From positions 3,410,001-3,474,000 of the forward strand of contig NC_088316.1 of NCBI RefSeq assembly GCF_910592395.1: DNA of 64,000 nt, given 5' to 3'. Positions 1 to 41,965 of the stretch are shown in pieces. The number at the start of each line of letters is the position of its first letter. Position 1 is the first letter of the stretch. A program made the translations under genes and the position numbers. The notes under the pieces are model-generated. The model searched no databases. It saw only the letters and a program-made list of their open reading frames with translations, and was not told where the DNA came from. Source of the DNA: Lineus longissimus. Taxonomy: Eukaryota > Nemertea > Pilidiophora > Heteronemertea > Lineidae.

Positions 1-10
1 TGCTGCAAAG

Positions 11-25783
<25,773 letters not shown>

Positions 25784-25810
25784 TGTCGTGTCGTTCCCCA
25801 AATGACCATT

Positions 25811-26000
25811 TGTGACCCGTCACAGCAAAAGCAGGCGCATGTCGCTCTGAGCTTGGCAGGTTGAGACGGACTGTTTGTTCATTTCTCTATTGTCTGCCTT
25901 TTGTGAAATATGAGCACATCGATTTCTTCCAGTATCTCCTGGTGTCATTTCGTCTCATCTTCTGTGTGACACACTCCTGGTTTTGCTGTGACGGATCACA
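25811..26000. mobile_element. Foldback element family B, copy 3
   Basis: tgtgacccgtcacagcaaaa to ttttgctgtgacggatcaca, with the family B interior. Confidence 0.85.
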
Positions 26001-26086
26001 TTTGGCCATTTGCTGAAAGATTTTTTAAACTTCTGCAATGACAATGTTGAACACTACAAATTCTGTGTAGTTGCGGAGCACAGATT

Positions 26087-26092
26087 AATAAA
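26087..26092 (+). terminator. AATAAA, candidate proximal CYFIP polyadenylation signal
   Basis: First AATAAA after the CYFIP stop, about 300 nt downstream. Confidence 0.4.
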
Positions 26093-26168
26093 AGTTCCGA
26101 GAAATCCCACCAATGGTACGCGCTTCAGAGCCCCAACAATGGGGACAAGACTTTTACGAGTGGACTAT

Positions 26169-26347
26169 ACAGTAGAACCTCCCTTAGCGGACACCTCTCT
26201 ATTAAGGACACCCTCTCTATTAAGGACACTAATTTTGGTCCCAAATTGGGTGTTTCGGTTTAATTTGACCTCTCTAATCAGGACACGTTTCTATTAAAGA
26301 CAGGACTTGTCAGTCCCGAGGGTGTCCTTAATAGAGAGGTTCTACCT
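26169..26347 (+). mobile_element. Foldback element family A, copy 10
   Basis: acagtagaacctcccttagc to gagaggttctacct. Full length. Confidence 0.85.
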
Positions 26348-26607
26348 CATTGTTAAAGAAATTCTGGTTCTATTCACGATAGCAGGAGCGAATTGCTCAA
26401 GCATTTATTCCTGAACATCGAAATGATAATGAAATCTGAATAGTTTAGAAGAACATCAATGGTGCTAGGAAGCGGGATCTACATTTTTTATTCAATATCT
26501 CGGACAAAACAATGTCTTATATGCACATGTAGAGGGAAAATAGCACTTTGCAGTGCCAAACTTGAAAGGCTTTAGAATTATCCCATGCACTTATGTAAAG
26601 CCAGGTA

Positions 26608-27002
26608 CAGACATTACTTGGTAAGATCGATATCCTTATAAACAAAATATCATGTGTGAAATTGACAAGTATAGACAATACTTGGTAAGATGGATATCCT
26701 TATAAACAAAAAATCGTATATGAAATTGACAAGTACATGTATAGACATTACTTGGTAAGACCGATATCCTTATAAACAAAAGATCAAGTGTGAAATTGAC
26801 AAGTATAGATGATACTTGGTAAGATCAATATCCTTATAAACAAAAAATCATATATGAAATTGACAAGTACATGTATAGACATTACTTGGTAAGACCGATA
26901 TCCTCATAAACAAAATATCATGTGTGAAATTGACAAGTATAGATAATACTTGGTAAGATTAATATCCTTATAAACAAAAAATCATTTGTGAAATTGACAA
27001 TA
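26608..27002. repeat. Minisatellite of about 66 bp, 6 copies
   Basis: Units contain 'attacttggtaagatcgata', 'tccttataaacaaaa' and 'tgaaattgacaagta'. Alternate units carry an extra 'catgta', suggesting a higher-order pair. Confidence 0.93.
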
Positions 27003-27093
27003 ACGGATATTTTGCCAGAAGAGTGCAACCCTTGATTGCGCCAGAGTCTTTCAAATTGAAGGACTCCGACTTGGTTGAGCGACATTATACACA

Positions 27094-27200
27094 TGACGTC
27101 ATGCAAGTACTGTCAAGACATCAGATGAAAAGACGTCATGCAAATACTGTCAAGACATCGGATGAAAAGACGTCATGCAAGTACTGTCAAGACATCGGAT
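27094..27200. repeat. 37-bp tandem repeat, 3 copies
   Basis: Copies of 'gacgtcatgcaagtactgtc' followed by 'aagacatcrgatgaaaa'. Confidence 0.9.
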
Positions 27201-28546
27201 GAACAGAACAAACAAATCCTGCTGTTTTCTGTGCCATGACACATTGTTTTCCTGACATCATGGCCAATTGACCATTTCGAGGATTCTACATATTTTTTGC
27301 ATTGGCGACACAATCCTGAAACGGTGCGGGGGGGGGCAAGGGGCATCATGTCTTTTAACCCCTCAAGTGCTGTACTCTAAGTTAAGAGTACCATCTTTTC
27401 TGTATTGTGCGTCACTCTGGCCAACAGCTGTAGAAGAGATAAACCTACAGTCCAAGTCACAATTGACATCCCTTAATTTGTGTCAAAGGCGCGTAAATGG
27501 TGAGCAAGTTGCATGGTCCCACCCGAGAGTCCGTCAAATAATCTTGATTGACCCATTTCGCGTATGCACCACTCAACTTATGTCACTCGGGCGCAACTTG
27601 CCTGCATGTGACGCCAAAGTTGTGAGTAACTTACGCATAGCAGAAAGGATGTCAATTGTGATTTGGACTGTATAACCTATCTAGTCTGAAGAAATGCATT
27701 TCCGTAGGGTATCGGCATCTCAATAGGGGGTGCTGATTTTTACTACCGTAGGGCAAGCGCCAAATGTCGCAGCAAGGCAGTACCCTAGCGACAGTCATCA
27801 CAACGTAGCCGGCGTAGTTTTGCTAGTACCGTATTCTTCAGAGTGTATGCTCTGAGAAAGCAGAGTGAATGTTGTAAACATTTCAAATATGCATGTTTGT
27901 GCATGCATAATAACTTATGTATAGCTTGTAGTAGTAATAGTTAGTAGTGTGGTAATGACTTTGTACATTTCTATTGGTAGTGTTCTTTTTATTGATGTTT
28001 TAGTTACCTGTAGGTTGTAATTTTGTCCCACACTTCAATAGAAAATACTTGAATATCTTTAGGAGACTCTACATCTATCAGAAATGTTATCAAGCCTGTT
28101 ACAGCTCTTTTGTCTTCATGTGCCTGTGCTTACTCAAGGATTCTTGGAGAACAACGACTATGAGAGTGGCCTGTGTTGGCAGTGATGGACAATGTTATCA
28201 ATCGATCTAGTTCAAGGGCTGTTGAGAGATCTACATGTAGTTCGGACTATGTCTCAACATTTTGTTGAAGTGTTTACTCATAAAGTTCGTAATAACTGGT
28301 ATTACAGTTGTTTTGGTCACAGAATGCTATATAAATGATCTATTTTGTGTCTGCAATATTTTTCAGTTCTATTACTGTCATGACTTTGACCTGCATTTCC
28401 AATGTTGAACTTCTCAATCTAGTCCTATGAAAAACTATGCTCCTAGAGACTTGATTTCTTATAACCAAATTGTTCATTGATATTTTTCAACTGAATGCAT
28501 TTTTACATCTTTTGTGTGTTGTTTAATACTGTACCATACATTGTGT

Positions 28547-28552
28547 AATAAA
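28547..28552 (+). terminator. AATAAA, candidate distal CYFIP polyadenylation signal
   Basis: Follows a long AT-rich repeat-free stretch and is followed by 'tggtatgatgatcatgat'. Confidence 0.4.
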
Positions 28553-28999
28553 TGGTATGATGATCATGATAAGTTAAAAACGTGTCTTTCCTTCCCTCAA
28601 TTGATAGTCAAGCTCAGATAAACCATCCAGAGTCTTTTCTGATTGTAACATACCAGTGAAATGATGACCACAATTGAAAGGGTGTGTCCAAAAAAACCAG
28701 TTAGCGACATTGTTGTTATTTTGAAAGAAAAAACAACCTTGTTTGCACCTACTGGGTCATACCATGACAACTAGTTGACACAAATGATATCGCCCTAATG
28801 TATGAAGTATTTCATGCTCGATGTTCGTGCAAGTTCATTTCGTTGAAAGTGTTGCATGTACACCTTCATTGAGACAAGGATGTGGAATAATGATTATAAT
28901 GAATAGTGAGTTTTCATATAGTGCTCATATTTGGCAATGCCGCTAGAAGTTCAGTATGCTTTAATTGGTAATGGGTCATATCCAATACCAGGTGACTTG

Positions 29000-29165
29000 G
29001 CTCTCGGACATATCTTCTGTCCATCACAAAGAGGGCTGTCGGAGTGGCACAGTTGAAACCTTGTGCCTGTTACCTCTGAGGTCCCGGGATTGATTCATGG
29101 GTGGTCCTGGTACACATGAGTCTCTTCGACAGTGTAGGTTTGCTCCAGGACTCTTGTTTCTCCTG
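29000..29165 (+). repeat. SINE-like fragment with B-box-like sequence
   Basis: 'gggctgtcggagtggcacag' followed 40 bp later by 'ggtcccgggattgattcatg' resembles a decayed tRNA-type promoter. Weak. Confidence 0.4.
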
Positions 29166-29295
29166 CTTGAACTACTATCGCTCAATATTGTTTACAGAGC
29201 TACATTGTAATAATGTCCTAGTTGAAGGTCAGCTCTAAACTCAATGTTTCCTTTTTATGGCAAAGAGGAGCAACTCTGTCTGTCTTTTCTGATCA

Positions 29296-30357
29296 GAGAC
29301 ACTGTCAGCTAGTTATCAGTCACAACCAGTCAGGATCAGCCAACAGCCAAATGACTCTCAAACCAAGGAGACACTGTCAGCCAGTTGTCAGTCACAACCA
29401 GTCAGGATCAGCCAACAACCAAATGACTCTCAAACCAAGGAGACACTGTCAGCCAGTTGTCAGTCACAACCAGTCAGGATCAGCCAACAGCCAAATGACT
29501 CTCAAACCAAGGAGACACTGTCAGCTAGTTGTCAGTCACAACCAGTCAGGATCAGCCAACAACCAAATGACTCTCAAACCAAGGAGACACTGTCAGCTAG
29601 CTGTCAGTCACAACCAGTCAGGATCAGTCAACAACTAAACGACTCTCAAACCAAGGAGACACTGTCTGTTGGTTGTCAGTCACAACCAGTCAGGATCAGT
29701 CAACAACTAAACGACTCTCAAACCAAGGAGACACCCTCAGCTAGTTGTCAGTCACAACCAGTTAGGATCAGTCAACAACTAAACGACTCTCAAACCAAGG
29801 AGACACTGTCTGTTGGTTGTCAGTCACAACCAGTCAGGATCAGTCAACAGCCAAATGACTCTCAAACCAAGGAGACACTGCCTGTTGGTTGTCAGTCACA
29901 ACCAGTCAGGATCAGCCAACAGCCAAATGACTCTCAAACCAAGAAGACACTGTCTGTTGGTTGTCAGTCACAACCAGTCAGGATCAGTCAACAACTAAAC
30001 GACTCTCAAACCAAGGAGACACTGTCAGCCAGTTGTCAGTCACAACCAGTCAGGATCAGTCAACAACTAAACGACTCTCAAACCAAGGAGACACTGTCAG
30101 CCAGTTGTCAGTCACAACCAGTCAGGATCAGTCAACAACTAAACGACTCTCAAACCAAGGAGACACTGTCAGCTAGTTGTCGGTCACAACCAGTCAGGAT
30201 CAGCCAACAACCAAATGACTCTCAAACCAAGAAGACACTGTCTGTTGGTTGTCAGTCACAACCAGTCAGGATCAGCCAACAGCCAAATGACTCTCAAACC
30301 AAGGAGACACTGCCTGTTGGTTGTCAGTCACAACCAGTCAGGATCAGCCAACAACCA
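29296..30357. repeat. 72-bp minisatellite, about 14.7 copies
   Basis: The unit includes 'gtcagtcacaaccagtcagg', 'atca' and 'actctcaaaccaaggagaca'. Because 72 is a multiple of three, two plus-strand frames stay open for hundreds of bases. Two alternating subtypes (cagccagttgtc against tgttggttgtc) suggest stepwise expansion. No promoter, intron or family evidence for coding. Confidence 0.95.
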
Positions 30358-30438
30358 ACAATAGAATTCTTCCAAGACTGAAGCTCATGCACTTAGAGCA
30401 TACAGGGACGTTTTCCTGCCCTCATTTTCATAAGTCGT

Positions 30439-30608
30439 ACTTCCACCTATCAAATCCCTGTGTCTTTTGGGCTTACACCTATGAATTGCCGTGTCTAAAT
30501 AGACCTGTTTGTCAAATCCCCGTGTCTATTAGCCCCATCGAGCTCGATGGGGCTAATCGGGGGCTAATTTAGACCCGTGTTCAACACGGGGTTTTTGATA
30601 GGTGGAAT
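30439..30608. mobile_element. Small foldback element P with central perfect palindrome
   Basis: acttccacctatcaaa at the left, inverted as ttttgataggtggaa at the right. At 30529-30556 lies a perfect 28-bp palindrome built on ttagccccatcgag. A further 'tgataggtggaac' occurs at about 30851. Confidence 0.65.
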
Positions 30609-30924
30609 CTGAATAGCCCCGGCAATTGCAAGTTCTAAGATCCGGCGACAGATGGCGCGGTGTAGTTGCCTCGGTATTGCGCACGCGAAATTCCCCTCCA
30701 ACGGGAAAGAAACACAGGAGAACTCCCTACCTACAGCACACCTCTCGCCGGGACTATCAACCATTATCTAACACCACTGATAGGTGTAAGTGCGCCCCGG
30801 GTTTTTTGACACACGGCGAAGACACGAGTCTTGAAAAGCATGGGGTTTTATGATAGGTGGAACTACGCCTATAGTAAGCACATCACAAAAGCGTCAAAGT
30901 AACACAAGCTTCTCCAAAAATTCA

Positions 30925-30930
30925 TTTATT
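30925..30930 (-). terminator. SLC10A7: SLC10A7 polyadenylation signal
   Basis: AATAAA on the minus strand, about 1 kb past the predicted SLC10A7 stop. Confidence 0.6.
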
Positions 30931-31487
30931 ATGCAAAATCACCTCTTATCAAAATAAACATAACAATAATTTATGCTGCACACCCAATTTCCAATCCAAA
31001 GCAAATGCACCATTTTGGTAAAGTAATACAATTATAGCCCACCACAATTTTAGCCCGTACGGTGTTAAAAAGAACTGGTAGTACATGTCAATGCACACTG
31101 AGGTCATAATTGTACCATATTGCTTTAAGTGTACCACCTCACCTTACTCAAAAGCATCCATGCGGAGAATTTTGACAGCCATACATGTAATGGCAGTGAG
31201 GTCTGATTCATGCAAATATGTAAAATTCATAACTTAGTTGAAACATAACAGTTTGAAGATAAAATCAAACAAAACTATTTTAACACTTCTCAGCAGTGAT
31301 TTATAGACATGCAGCAGTTTGAGTTTGATTCATTAAACACGGTGTCATTTCTTCTTGGCACAAAAAGTACAAATACATCAATGCTTGTATCAATGTTTGA
31401 TTAGGACTCGGCAACATCTCATTGTCAAAATTGGATATAAAATGACTCAAAATGTTCAAAGGAACTGTGTACACTTTGTTAAAGGAG

Positions 31488-31545
31488 TAGGCAGATTTTG
31501 TTAAAGGACCAGGCAGATTTTGTTAAAGGACCAGGCAGATTTTTC
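31488..31545. repeat. 20-bp tandem repeat, 3 copies
   Basis: 'caggcagattttgttaaagg' units with 'ac' junctions. Confidence 0.85.
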
Positions 31546-31644
31546 CCTTCAGCTTCCCTTTAATAGCATGACACTATTGTCATTAAGTTGGCAGTGTCAT
31601 TGTAGTGTCTGGGTAATCAAGAACAATGAAGGCATGATGTTGGC

Positions 31645-31712
31645 CCTCGCCCTCCGTGCAGCAAGTTGCCAATGTATCAATCAGCACTAAGATGATCACT
31701 GCACGGAGGGCT
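31645..31712 (-). other. Inverted repeat in SLC10A7 3'UTR
   Basis: ccctccgtgcag and ctgcacggaggg are separated by about 40 nt. Flanking atgatgtt / aacatcag blocks could extend the pairing. It could fold in the transcript; there is no evidence that it is a microRNA. Confidence 0.6.
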
Positions 31713-31925
31713 CACTCAGCATAAACATCAGGCAAAACTGATAAATCCATTGATTTATGATAATTTTTCCATTTTCTGTGGAATTCGGTTGTGAAAACAA
31801 ATACTGTAGTGTGGAAGGTGATTGGGCAGCCCACAGCTGGGGGCTACATGTTGTTCCAGAATAAACTACACAAGTCCTGTACGAGCGGAATGTTCCAAAG
31901 GATGAGGATGTTCAATCAAATGAAA

Positions 31926-36764
<4,839 letters not shown>

Positions 36765-37190
36765 GATATCACTAAGATATCAGCATTTTATTGAAAGAAA
36801 AAACTAAAAATTTGAAATTTCACCGGAAGTGCCCTGGAGCATCTGCCATATTTTTTGTATTCATCCACCAAAGGCCGAACAAACGTAGTCCCAATTTTTT
36901 TTAAATTAATACTTACTGAAGGCTTAATTCACGCTGAATTACTTTGGATAAAACTACTTCGAGCGAAATTGTTTTTATTTTTTCCCATTGCAATCCTGAT
37001 TTATTCAAATTAAGATAAATTTATAATGGCGTATTGATACAGAATTCGACTTCCGTGTTCTATTTTTAGCGCATATTCGTCAACAATCCCACGTGGATTT
37101 TTAGGATTCTTCCAGTTTCTCCCAAAAGCAGGTGGTTCAGTTGTAAATACAGGGTGTCTGCGTGATGTACACTAACCCAGCAACAAAATA
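36765..37190. promoter_or_regulatory. Probable divergent promoter region
   Basis: Lies between the SLC10A7 start (minus) and the 5' part of the UPF0462 gene (plus). No transposon is recognised here. I cannot point to a TATA box or transcription start; the call rests on gene arrangement. Confidence 0.4.
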
Positions 37191-37683
37191 TGTTCCAACA
37201 GTTTTTATTTCCTTGTTCCCCGAGTCCAATAAGAATGATTTTTTATCGCTCTACTCTACACAAAATCGACTTCAATATGAAAGGGGTCCCTGTGGGCAAC
37301 CGCCCCGGCCTGTCCCCCTTCACAACTGATGACAATGGCCCAGGCATGCTCATCCACAGCCCACAGCACTATATCTTGACACAAATGCAGGTCTCGGGCG
37401 ACTCGAGAATCTGTCCTCATTCCTCATTTTGCCACGCCCCATTCGCTTAAGTCGATGCACGTCATAACGTGGCCAGGACTTGGGTACATGTGTTTGTTGG
37501 TTGATTGGGGGACTTGTCAGTCGATATTAGGGGGGGGACTATTGAGCTCTCATTTTCATGCGCTTGTGGTCTATGTTGTGAATGTGATACATGTTTATGT
37601 GACGTCGTGGCATTTAAAGTATGAGTAGCCTACATATTGACATTTCGAGTGTCTTCTTCCATGTTAGTCTATATACTACTACT

Positions 37684-37833
37684 ATAGATTCATGCACTTG
37701 ATTGGGAACAACGTTAACATAGTGTTGGCCGTCGTCACGTCACGATGCATTGCAGCTCCAACGGTTTTACATTACTGTGACGTGACGCGACGTCTTCGTA
37801 AACATTGTCCCCAAAAAAGTGCATGAATCTATA
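37684..37833. mobile_element. Foldback element Q
   Basis: tatagattcatgcactt is inverted as aagtgcatgaatctata 115 bp later. A second internal inverted pair lies around 'cgtcacgtcacg' / 'gtgacgtgacg'. Confidence 0.8.
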
Positions 37834-37928
37834 GGCCTAGTGAATAGTCCACATAAAAGCCAAAGATTAATCATAGGGGGGATCTTAAAATGTGTCAAGA
37901 GTCAATGACATATTTTCATCTCGTTTCA

Positions 37929-37960
37929 GCTGCTGAAGATAGCACAATGGCACCAACAAG
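37929..37960 (+). CDS. C4orf33: UPF0462 gene exon with start codon (tentative)
   Basis: Between a CGTTTCAG acceptor and a GTAATG donor. ATG at 37947-37949 gives MAPT plus two bases, which join exon 2 in phase (MAPTSFDYTISKHWDG; human MDFKIEHTWDG). Bases 37929-37946 are 5'UTR. Confidence 0.7.
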
Positions 37961-40900
37961 GTAATGTGGCCGACTTAAGCGTTCCAATGCGCACCTTCTT
38001 CTTTTTCTTCCAGGCCCCTAACTTCTTTTTCTAGGTAAAGTGCAATACCCACATGGAGCATTGTCACACCTTGCACCATTTAATAACCGCTACCTGATGT
38101 CACTGCATAATCTCTCCAGTGCCAGCTTTCATGCTACAGGTTTATACACATAGGCCTATATTGTACATTTTCTTCCATGTAGGCCTACATCTGCATCTAG
38201 GTTGGCCAATGTGGCTAATTCCAAGTGGTCATACACAAACAAATATTGCAGGTGAGCCAAGAGGCTTCTTATTGAGTCTTTCCAGGTAGGCCTATAGTAG
38301 CTTCTGCTTACCTCACCACAGCATAGATAGGCCAAGAGATTTTGTGACAGTCTTTCCAAGTAGGCCTATAGTAGAACTGCATATCTCGATCACCACAGCA
38401 TAGATAGGCCAAGAGATTTTGTGACAGTCTTTCCAAGTAGGCCTATAGTAAAAATGCATATCTCACCACAGCATAGATAGATAGGCCAAGAGATTTTGTG
38501 ACAGTCTTTCCAAGTAGGCCTATTGTAGAACTGCATATCTCACCACAGCATAGATAGGCCAAGAGATTTTGTGACAGTCTTTCCAAGTAGGCCTATCGTA
38601 GCTTCTGCATATCTCACCACATAGATAGATAGGCCAAGAGATTTTGTGACAGTCTTGTGCTATATTGTGCTGCATGCACCAAAGGCTGAAGCATGGAGAA
38701 CATCCCTCTCAACATGCTCAAGAAGTACAAGTGTCAGTCACAAGGTCAAGGGTGTCCTCAATACAGGGGTTCTACTACATGTATGGCTAATTGGGGTGTC
38801 TGCACTGCAAACCCAGATCATGCAGATCATCAGACCTATTCCTTCTTGTTTTATACCACTTTACAAGCAACTGCACAAGCGAAGGTGACTGAAATATGAT
38901 CACACCAGGTTTTGTATAAAATTAAAAGAACTGTTTGATTACATTTCATTAATATTTCTTCTATGCAGTTTTGATTACACCATCAGCAAACATTGGGATG
39001 GAACACCGCAGAGTTCAGAAGATTTCACCATCAGCATCAAGCTTGAACCGTTCGGAGATGGAGAAGCCAGTGGGGTAAAGATGAGCGTCTCTGCACCATT
39101 CTACAATAGTCCTCCTAATCCAGGGGGAGAGGCTGGCGAACCATTTCCAGAGCTTTGGGATCATGAAGGTTACAGTTGTCAATTTTTCTTACTTTAAATT
39201 TGGTTATGTAGGTGTGGTTTCGAGCAGTCATTTATTTACTGCATATCATGACTACAGACCTTGGACTGAATGCTAGCATCAAGAACAATTTCCTCGAGTA
39301 AAATTCTCCACTAATTCTGATCAGGGACATCAATCATTATAATTGTAGGTGTACCAACCAACCTACTGGGTATATATACAATAGTACCAGCATACTTGCT
39401 GTCCTCATCAGCTAGGCTGGACTGTCACTTTGTACAGCTGCACTTGCCTCAGACAACGTGTTCACAACTACAACAAGGCCAAACACGACAGCAAAGGGCT
39501 GGTTTCGGCTGTGTTTGTCTTGGACAACTGCAACTGCAGGACACAGTTTATACCATAACATAGATGTCATCAATGAATAAAATGTGTCAATACATGTATA
39601 TCTTCCAAGGACCAAAAATATAAAAGCCATCGTGTACCGGTACCCGAGTCAAAACAGCTTGCTGTATCACTATAGTCTTAGAATAGATCGCTTACCGGGC
39701 AACTTTTATTTCTTCCAGTTGTCGAAGCCTTTTTCCTCTCTGAAGATGGAAATAATTACCTCGAAGTGGAATTGTGTCCGTAAGTATGATCTAACACGTA
39801 AGGATAAGGAATATAGAGGCGATATTGTATATACTTCATAGTTAATCCTGGATTTGCCAAAAATGACATACAAAGTTGAGGAGCCTCATAGCCTAGTGGT
39901 TAACACTGCTTAATACCACGCAATAGGACTCGGGTTCGATCATGAGGATAACCCAGGATTAGATTTTTGGATGAACTGGCGTGGCTTTCAAGGAACTAAA
40001 TTCCTTGCTGTTCACAACACGTACAACATAGAAATTATTAGAGGGTCTGAGGGTGTGCTCCCTCGTACCTGAGTGTCTATGCCAGGGCCGGTAAAAGATC
40101 TAACATAGGTGGACAGTAGCCTGTAGTGGACTCCATATACGGCAATTATCCAGTATCGTTACAACGCTGGTAATGATATGATATGATATGATATGATTTG
40201 CACTTTGCCTCCTCTTTAAGTGGATAAATCGAGAGTGGTTAGGATGTGTCATAGGAAAATACATGTAGCTGGCCATTTGAGGAAATGTTCAGTACCTAAC
40301 ATGTGACCCATCACCGCGAAAAAATGAGTCGCATGTCGCTCCGAGCTTGACAGGTTGAGATGGACTGGTTGTTCATTTCACTGTTGTCTACCTTTTGTGA
40401 GATCTGAGAACATCAATTTCTTCTATTATTTCCTGATGTCATTTTAGGCTCATCTTCTGTGCGACATGCGACTCATTTTGTCGTGGTGGGTCACATATTG
40501 TCTGTTCACTTTCAGCCATGGCCAACACCTGGTACTCCTCCTCAGTGGAACAAAAAACATGGTCAAAGTGAGTCTGTTGTCTTGCTAGAATTGTTCTGTT
40601 TCACATACATTTTGTGTGGTTGTGTTAGGCCCTGAAGTAATGTACATGTAGTAATGAAGTAATGTTAGTGCCTGGAAACGGGTGTGGTCTAACATCAACA
40701 GCTAGCATTCTCTTCAATGAATAAGAATCACAGCAACAAAATACTGTTTGTTCACAAAATTTCCCTAAATGTGTACAAATTTAGCAATACACTGCACGTT
40801 ATGTACACCAGACGGAGTGTAAAGTATTCTGACTGGTACAAGCATCAAAGGATCGAGTTGCTGTTAAAAATTAGCTGAAGATACAATAGACCTATTCGAG

Positions 40901-41965
40901 ACCTATTCAACCACACTGGAAGCTGTTTCTTGGATGATATCATGATTTTCTTCAAGTTGTTCAAGTGTTGTTTTGCTTACAGGACAAGTTACCCTTGAAA
41001 TTTGAAGCCCAAATAGAAATCTTTGATCAAAGGTGGACAGGTGTTGCTGAGATACCAATCAAATACTTCCCACAAAACGTCACTAAGTTCAATGCCTATG
41101 CAATACACGGAGCTGATGAGGGGAGGACTTATGAGGCACTGTATCCAGCACCAACTGGAAAATATAAAGAACCAGATTTGTAAGTTAGCAATTATCCTCT
41201 CTTTTGTTATGTTATACAATAGAACCTCCCTTAGCGGACACTTCTCTATCAAGGACAGCCTCTTCACTAATAAGTTCTTTGTTTTTTAGAGAACAGACTC
41301 CCATTCATTAAATTAACAATCACTTCATTTTGAAGGACTTTTATTTGCCTTAGGATTTCAAATTCCAGCCAAACTAATGGTGCCTATGGTCACTTTACCC
41401 CTTCAGCACGAACTCTGAACTCGGCCCATAACCAACTCCAGCTCAATTCAAAGTGCAAATGCTCTGAACGACTATCACGACACTAGTTTTGGTCCCAAAT
41501 TGATTGTTTCCAATCAATTTGACCTCTCTCATCAGGACACCTCTCTATTAAGGACAGCACTTCTCAGCCCCGAGAGTGTCCTCGTTAGAGAGGTTCTACT
41601 GTTCATGCATGTTAATGGAATTGATACCAAACTTGAGGTTTTGGTTATTTCACCAAACACTGCTACCATGGCTCTGCTGGAGTTAGCATATAAGCCAAAT
41701 GAGGTCTCACTGAGACATAAGGTAAAGTGACAGCAGCACCCAAGTGATGTTCGATGAAGAAATGCAAAAACTCTTAAACCCATGTTGTCCGTTATGGCAA
41801 AGTGGTGCTTTGAGAAGGAGCAGTCTTCAGTGCGACATTTCATTTGGCGTAAATTCCTTTTTTTGCAGTCACCGTTTGGAGTATTTTCAACCGATCAACT
41901 TCCAGGAGTTGGTGCCGAGTAGTGCGTCCGGTTTCTGGAACTCGAAGAGCGTCATGGACTTGTGA
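37947..41965 (+). CDS. C4orf33: UPF0462 protein C4orf33 homologue, complete, 6 coding exons
   Basis: Seen: six exons join in phase to 206 residues (human about 199). Matching blocks are YTISKHWDGTP, VKMSVSAPFYNSPPNPGGEA, GEPFPELWDHEVVEAFFL, YLEVELCPHGQHLVLLLSGT, EIPIKYFPQNVTKFNAYAIH, YEALYPAP and FHRLEYFQPINF, in the family order. No signal peptide or membrane segment is visible. Known of the family: conserved in animals with no established biochemical role; the sequence resembles carbohydrate-binding beta-sandwich proteins only loosely, so I give no function. The start rests on a 14-nt coding piece (MAPTS) upstream of a 1-kb intron; an acceptor before it implies a non-coding first exon further upstream. 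Transcribed away from SLC10A7. Confidence 0.93.
38265..38662. repeat. Minisatellite of about 72 bp, 5-6 copies
   Basis: Units carry 'gcatagataggccaagagat', 'tttgtgacagtctttccaag' and 'taggcctatagta'. Lies in the first coding intron of the UPF0462 gene. Confidence 0.93.
38969..39168 (+). CDS. C4orf33: UPF0462 gene exon 2
   Basis: Acceptor ATGCAG, donor GTTACA. Encodes FDYTISKHWDGTPQSSEDFT, SIKLEPFGDGEASG and GEAGEPFPELWDHE. Confidence 0.94.
39719..39779 (+). CDS. C4orf33: UPF0462 gene exon 3
   Basis: Acceptor CTTCCAG, donor GTAAGT. Encodes VVEAFFLSEDGNNYLEVELC and two bases of proline. Confidence 0.94.
39879..40198 (+). mobile_element. tRNA-derived SINE
   Basis: Head gaggagcctcatagcctagtgg with an A box (tagcctagtggtta) and B box GGGTTCGATCA (39932-39942), a body of about 200 bp and a 3' (gatat)n simple tail at 40173-40197. 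A textbook SINE layout. Confidence 0.85.
40302..40495. mobile_element. Foldback element family B, copy 4
   Basis: tgtgacccatcaccgcgaaa to tttgtcgtggtgggtcaca. Ends 20 nt before exon 4 of the UPF0462 gene. Confidence 0.85.
40516..40567 (+). CDS. C4orf33: UPF0462 gene exon 4
   Basis: Acceptor TTTCAG, donor GTGAGT. Encodes HGQHLVLLLSGTKNMVK; too short for ordinary ORF finding. A transposon lies directly upstream. Confidence 0.94.
40983..41179 (+). CDS. C4orf33: UPF0462 gene exon 5
   Basis: Acceptor TTACAG, donor GTAAGT. Encodes DKLPLKFEAQIEIFDQRWTG, EIPIKYFPQNVTKFNAYAIH and YEALYPAPTG. Confidence 0.95.
41216..41602 (+). mobile_element. Foldback element family A, copy 13, split by an insertion
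   Basis: Left part 41216-41274 and right part 41479-41602 together make one family A element. About 204 bp of unrelated sequence lies between them, breaking it inside the 'attaaggacac-tagttttgg' stretch. Confidence 0.75.
41869..41965 (+). CDS. C4orf33: UPF0462 gene exon 6 (last), with stop
   Basis: Acceptor TTTTGCAG. Encodes HRLEYFQPINFQELVPSSAS and GFWNSKSVMDL, then TGA at 41963-41965. Matches the human LEYFKSFNF…W… tail. Confidence 0.93.

Larger units (their letters stand above)
25784..28570 (+). other. Possible CYFIP 3'UTR
   Basis: Two AATAAA signals lie downstream on the plus strand, at 26087-26092 and 28547-28552. The sequence from about 27,660 to 28,570 is AT-rich, free of recognisable repeats and without coding match, as a long 3'UTR would be. 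The intervening part holds transposons and minisatellites, so the long form is an inference. Confidence 0.4.
30905..31925 (-). other. SLC10A7: Probable SLC10A7 3'UTR
   Basis: AT-rich minus-strand sequence between the stop codon and the AATAAA, with no foldback transposon. It holds a three-copy 20-bp tandem repeat (31,490-31,545) and a 12-bp-stem inverted repeat (31,645-31,712). Confidence 0.55.

Noticed and set aside
29222-29638. 138-codon open frame
   Set aside because: Translation of the 72-bp minisatellite; frame stays open only because the unit length is a multiple of three.
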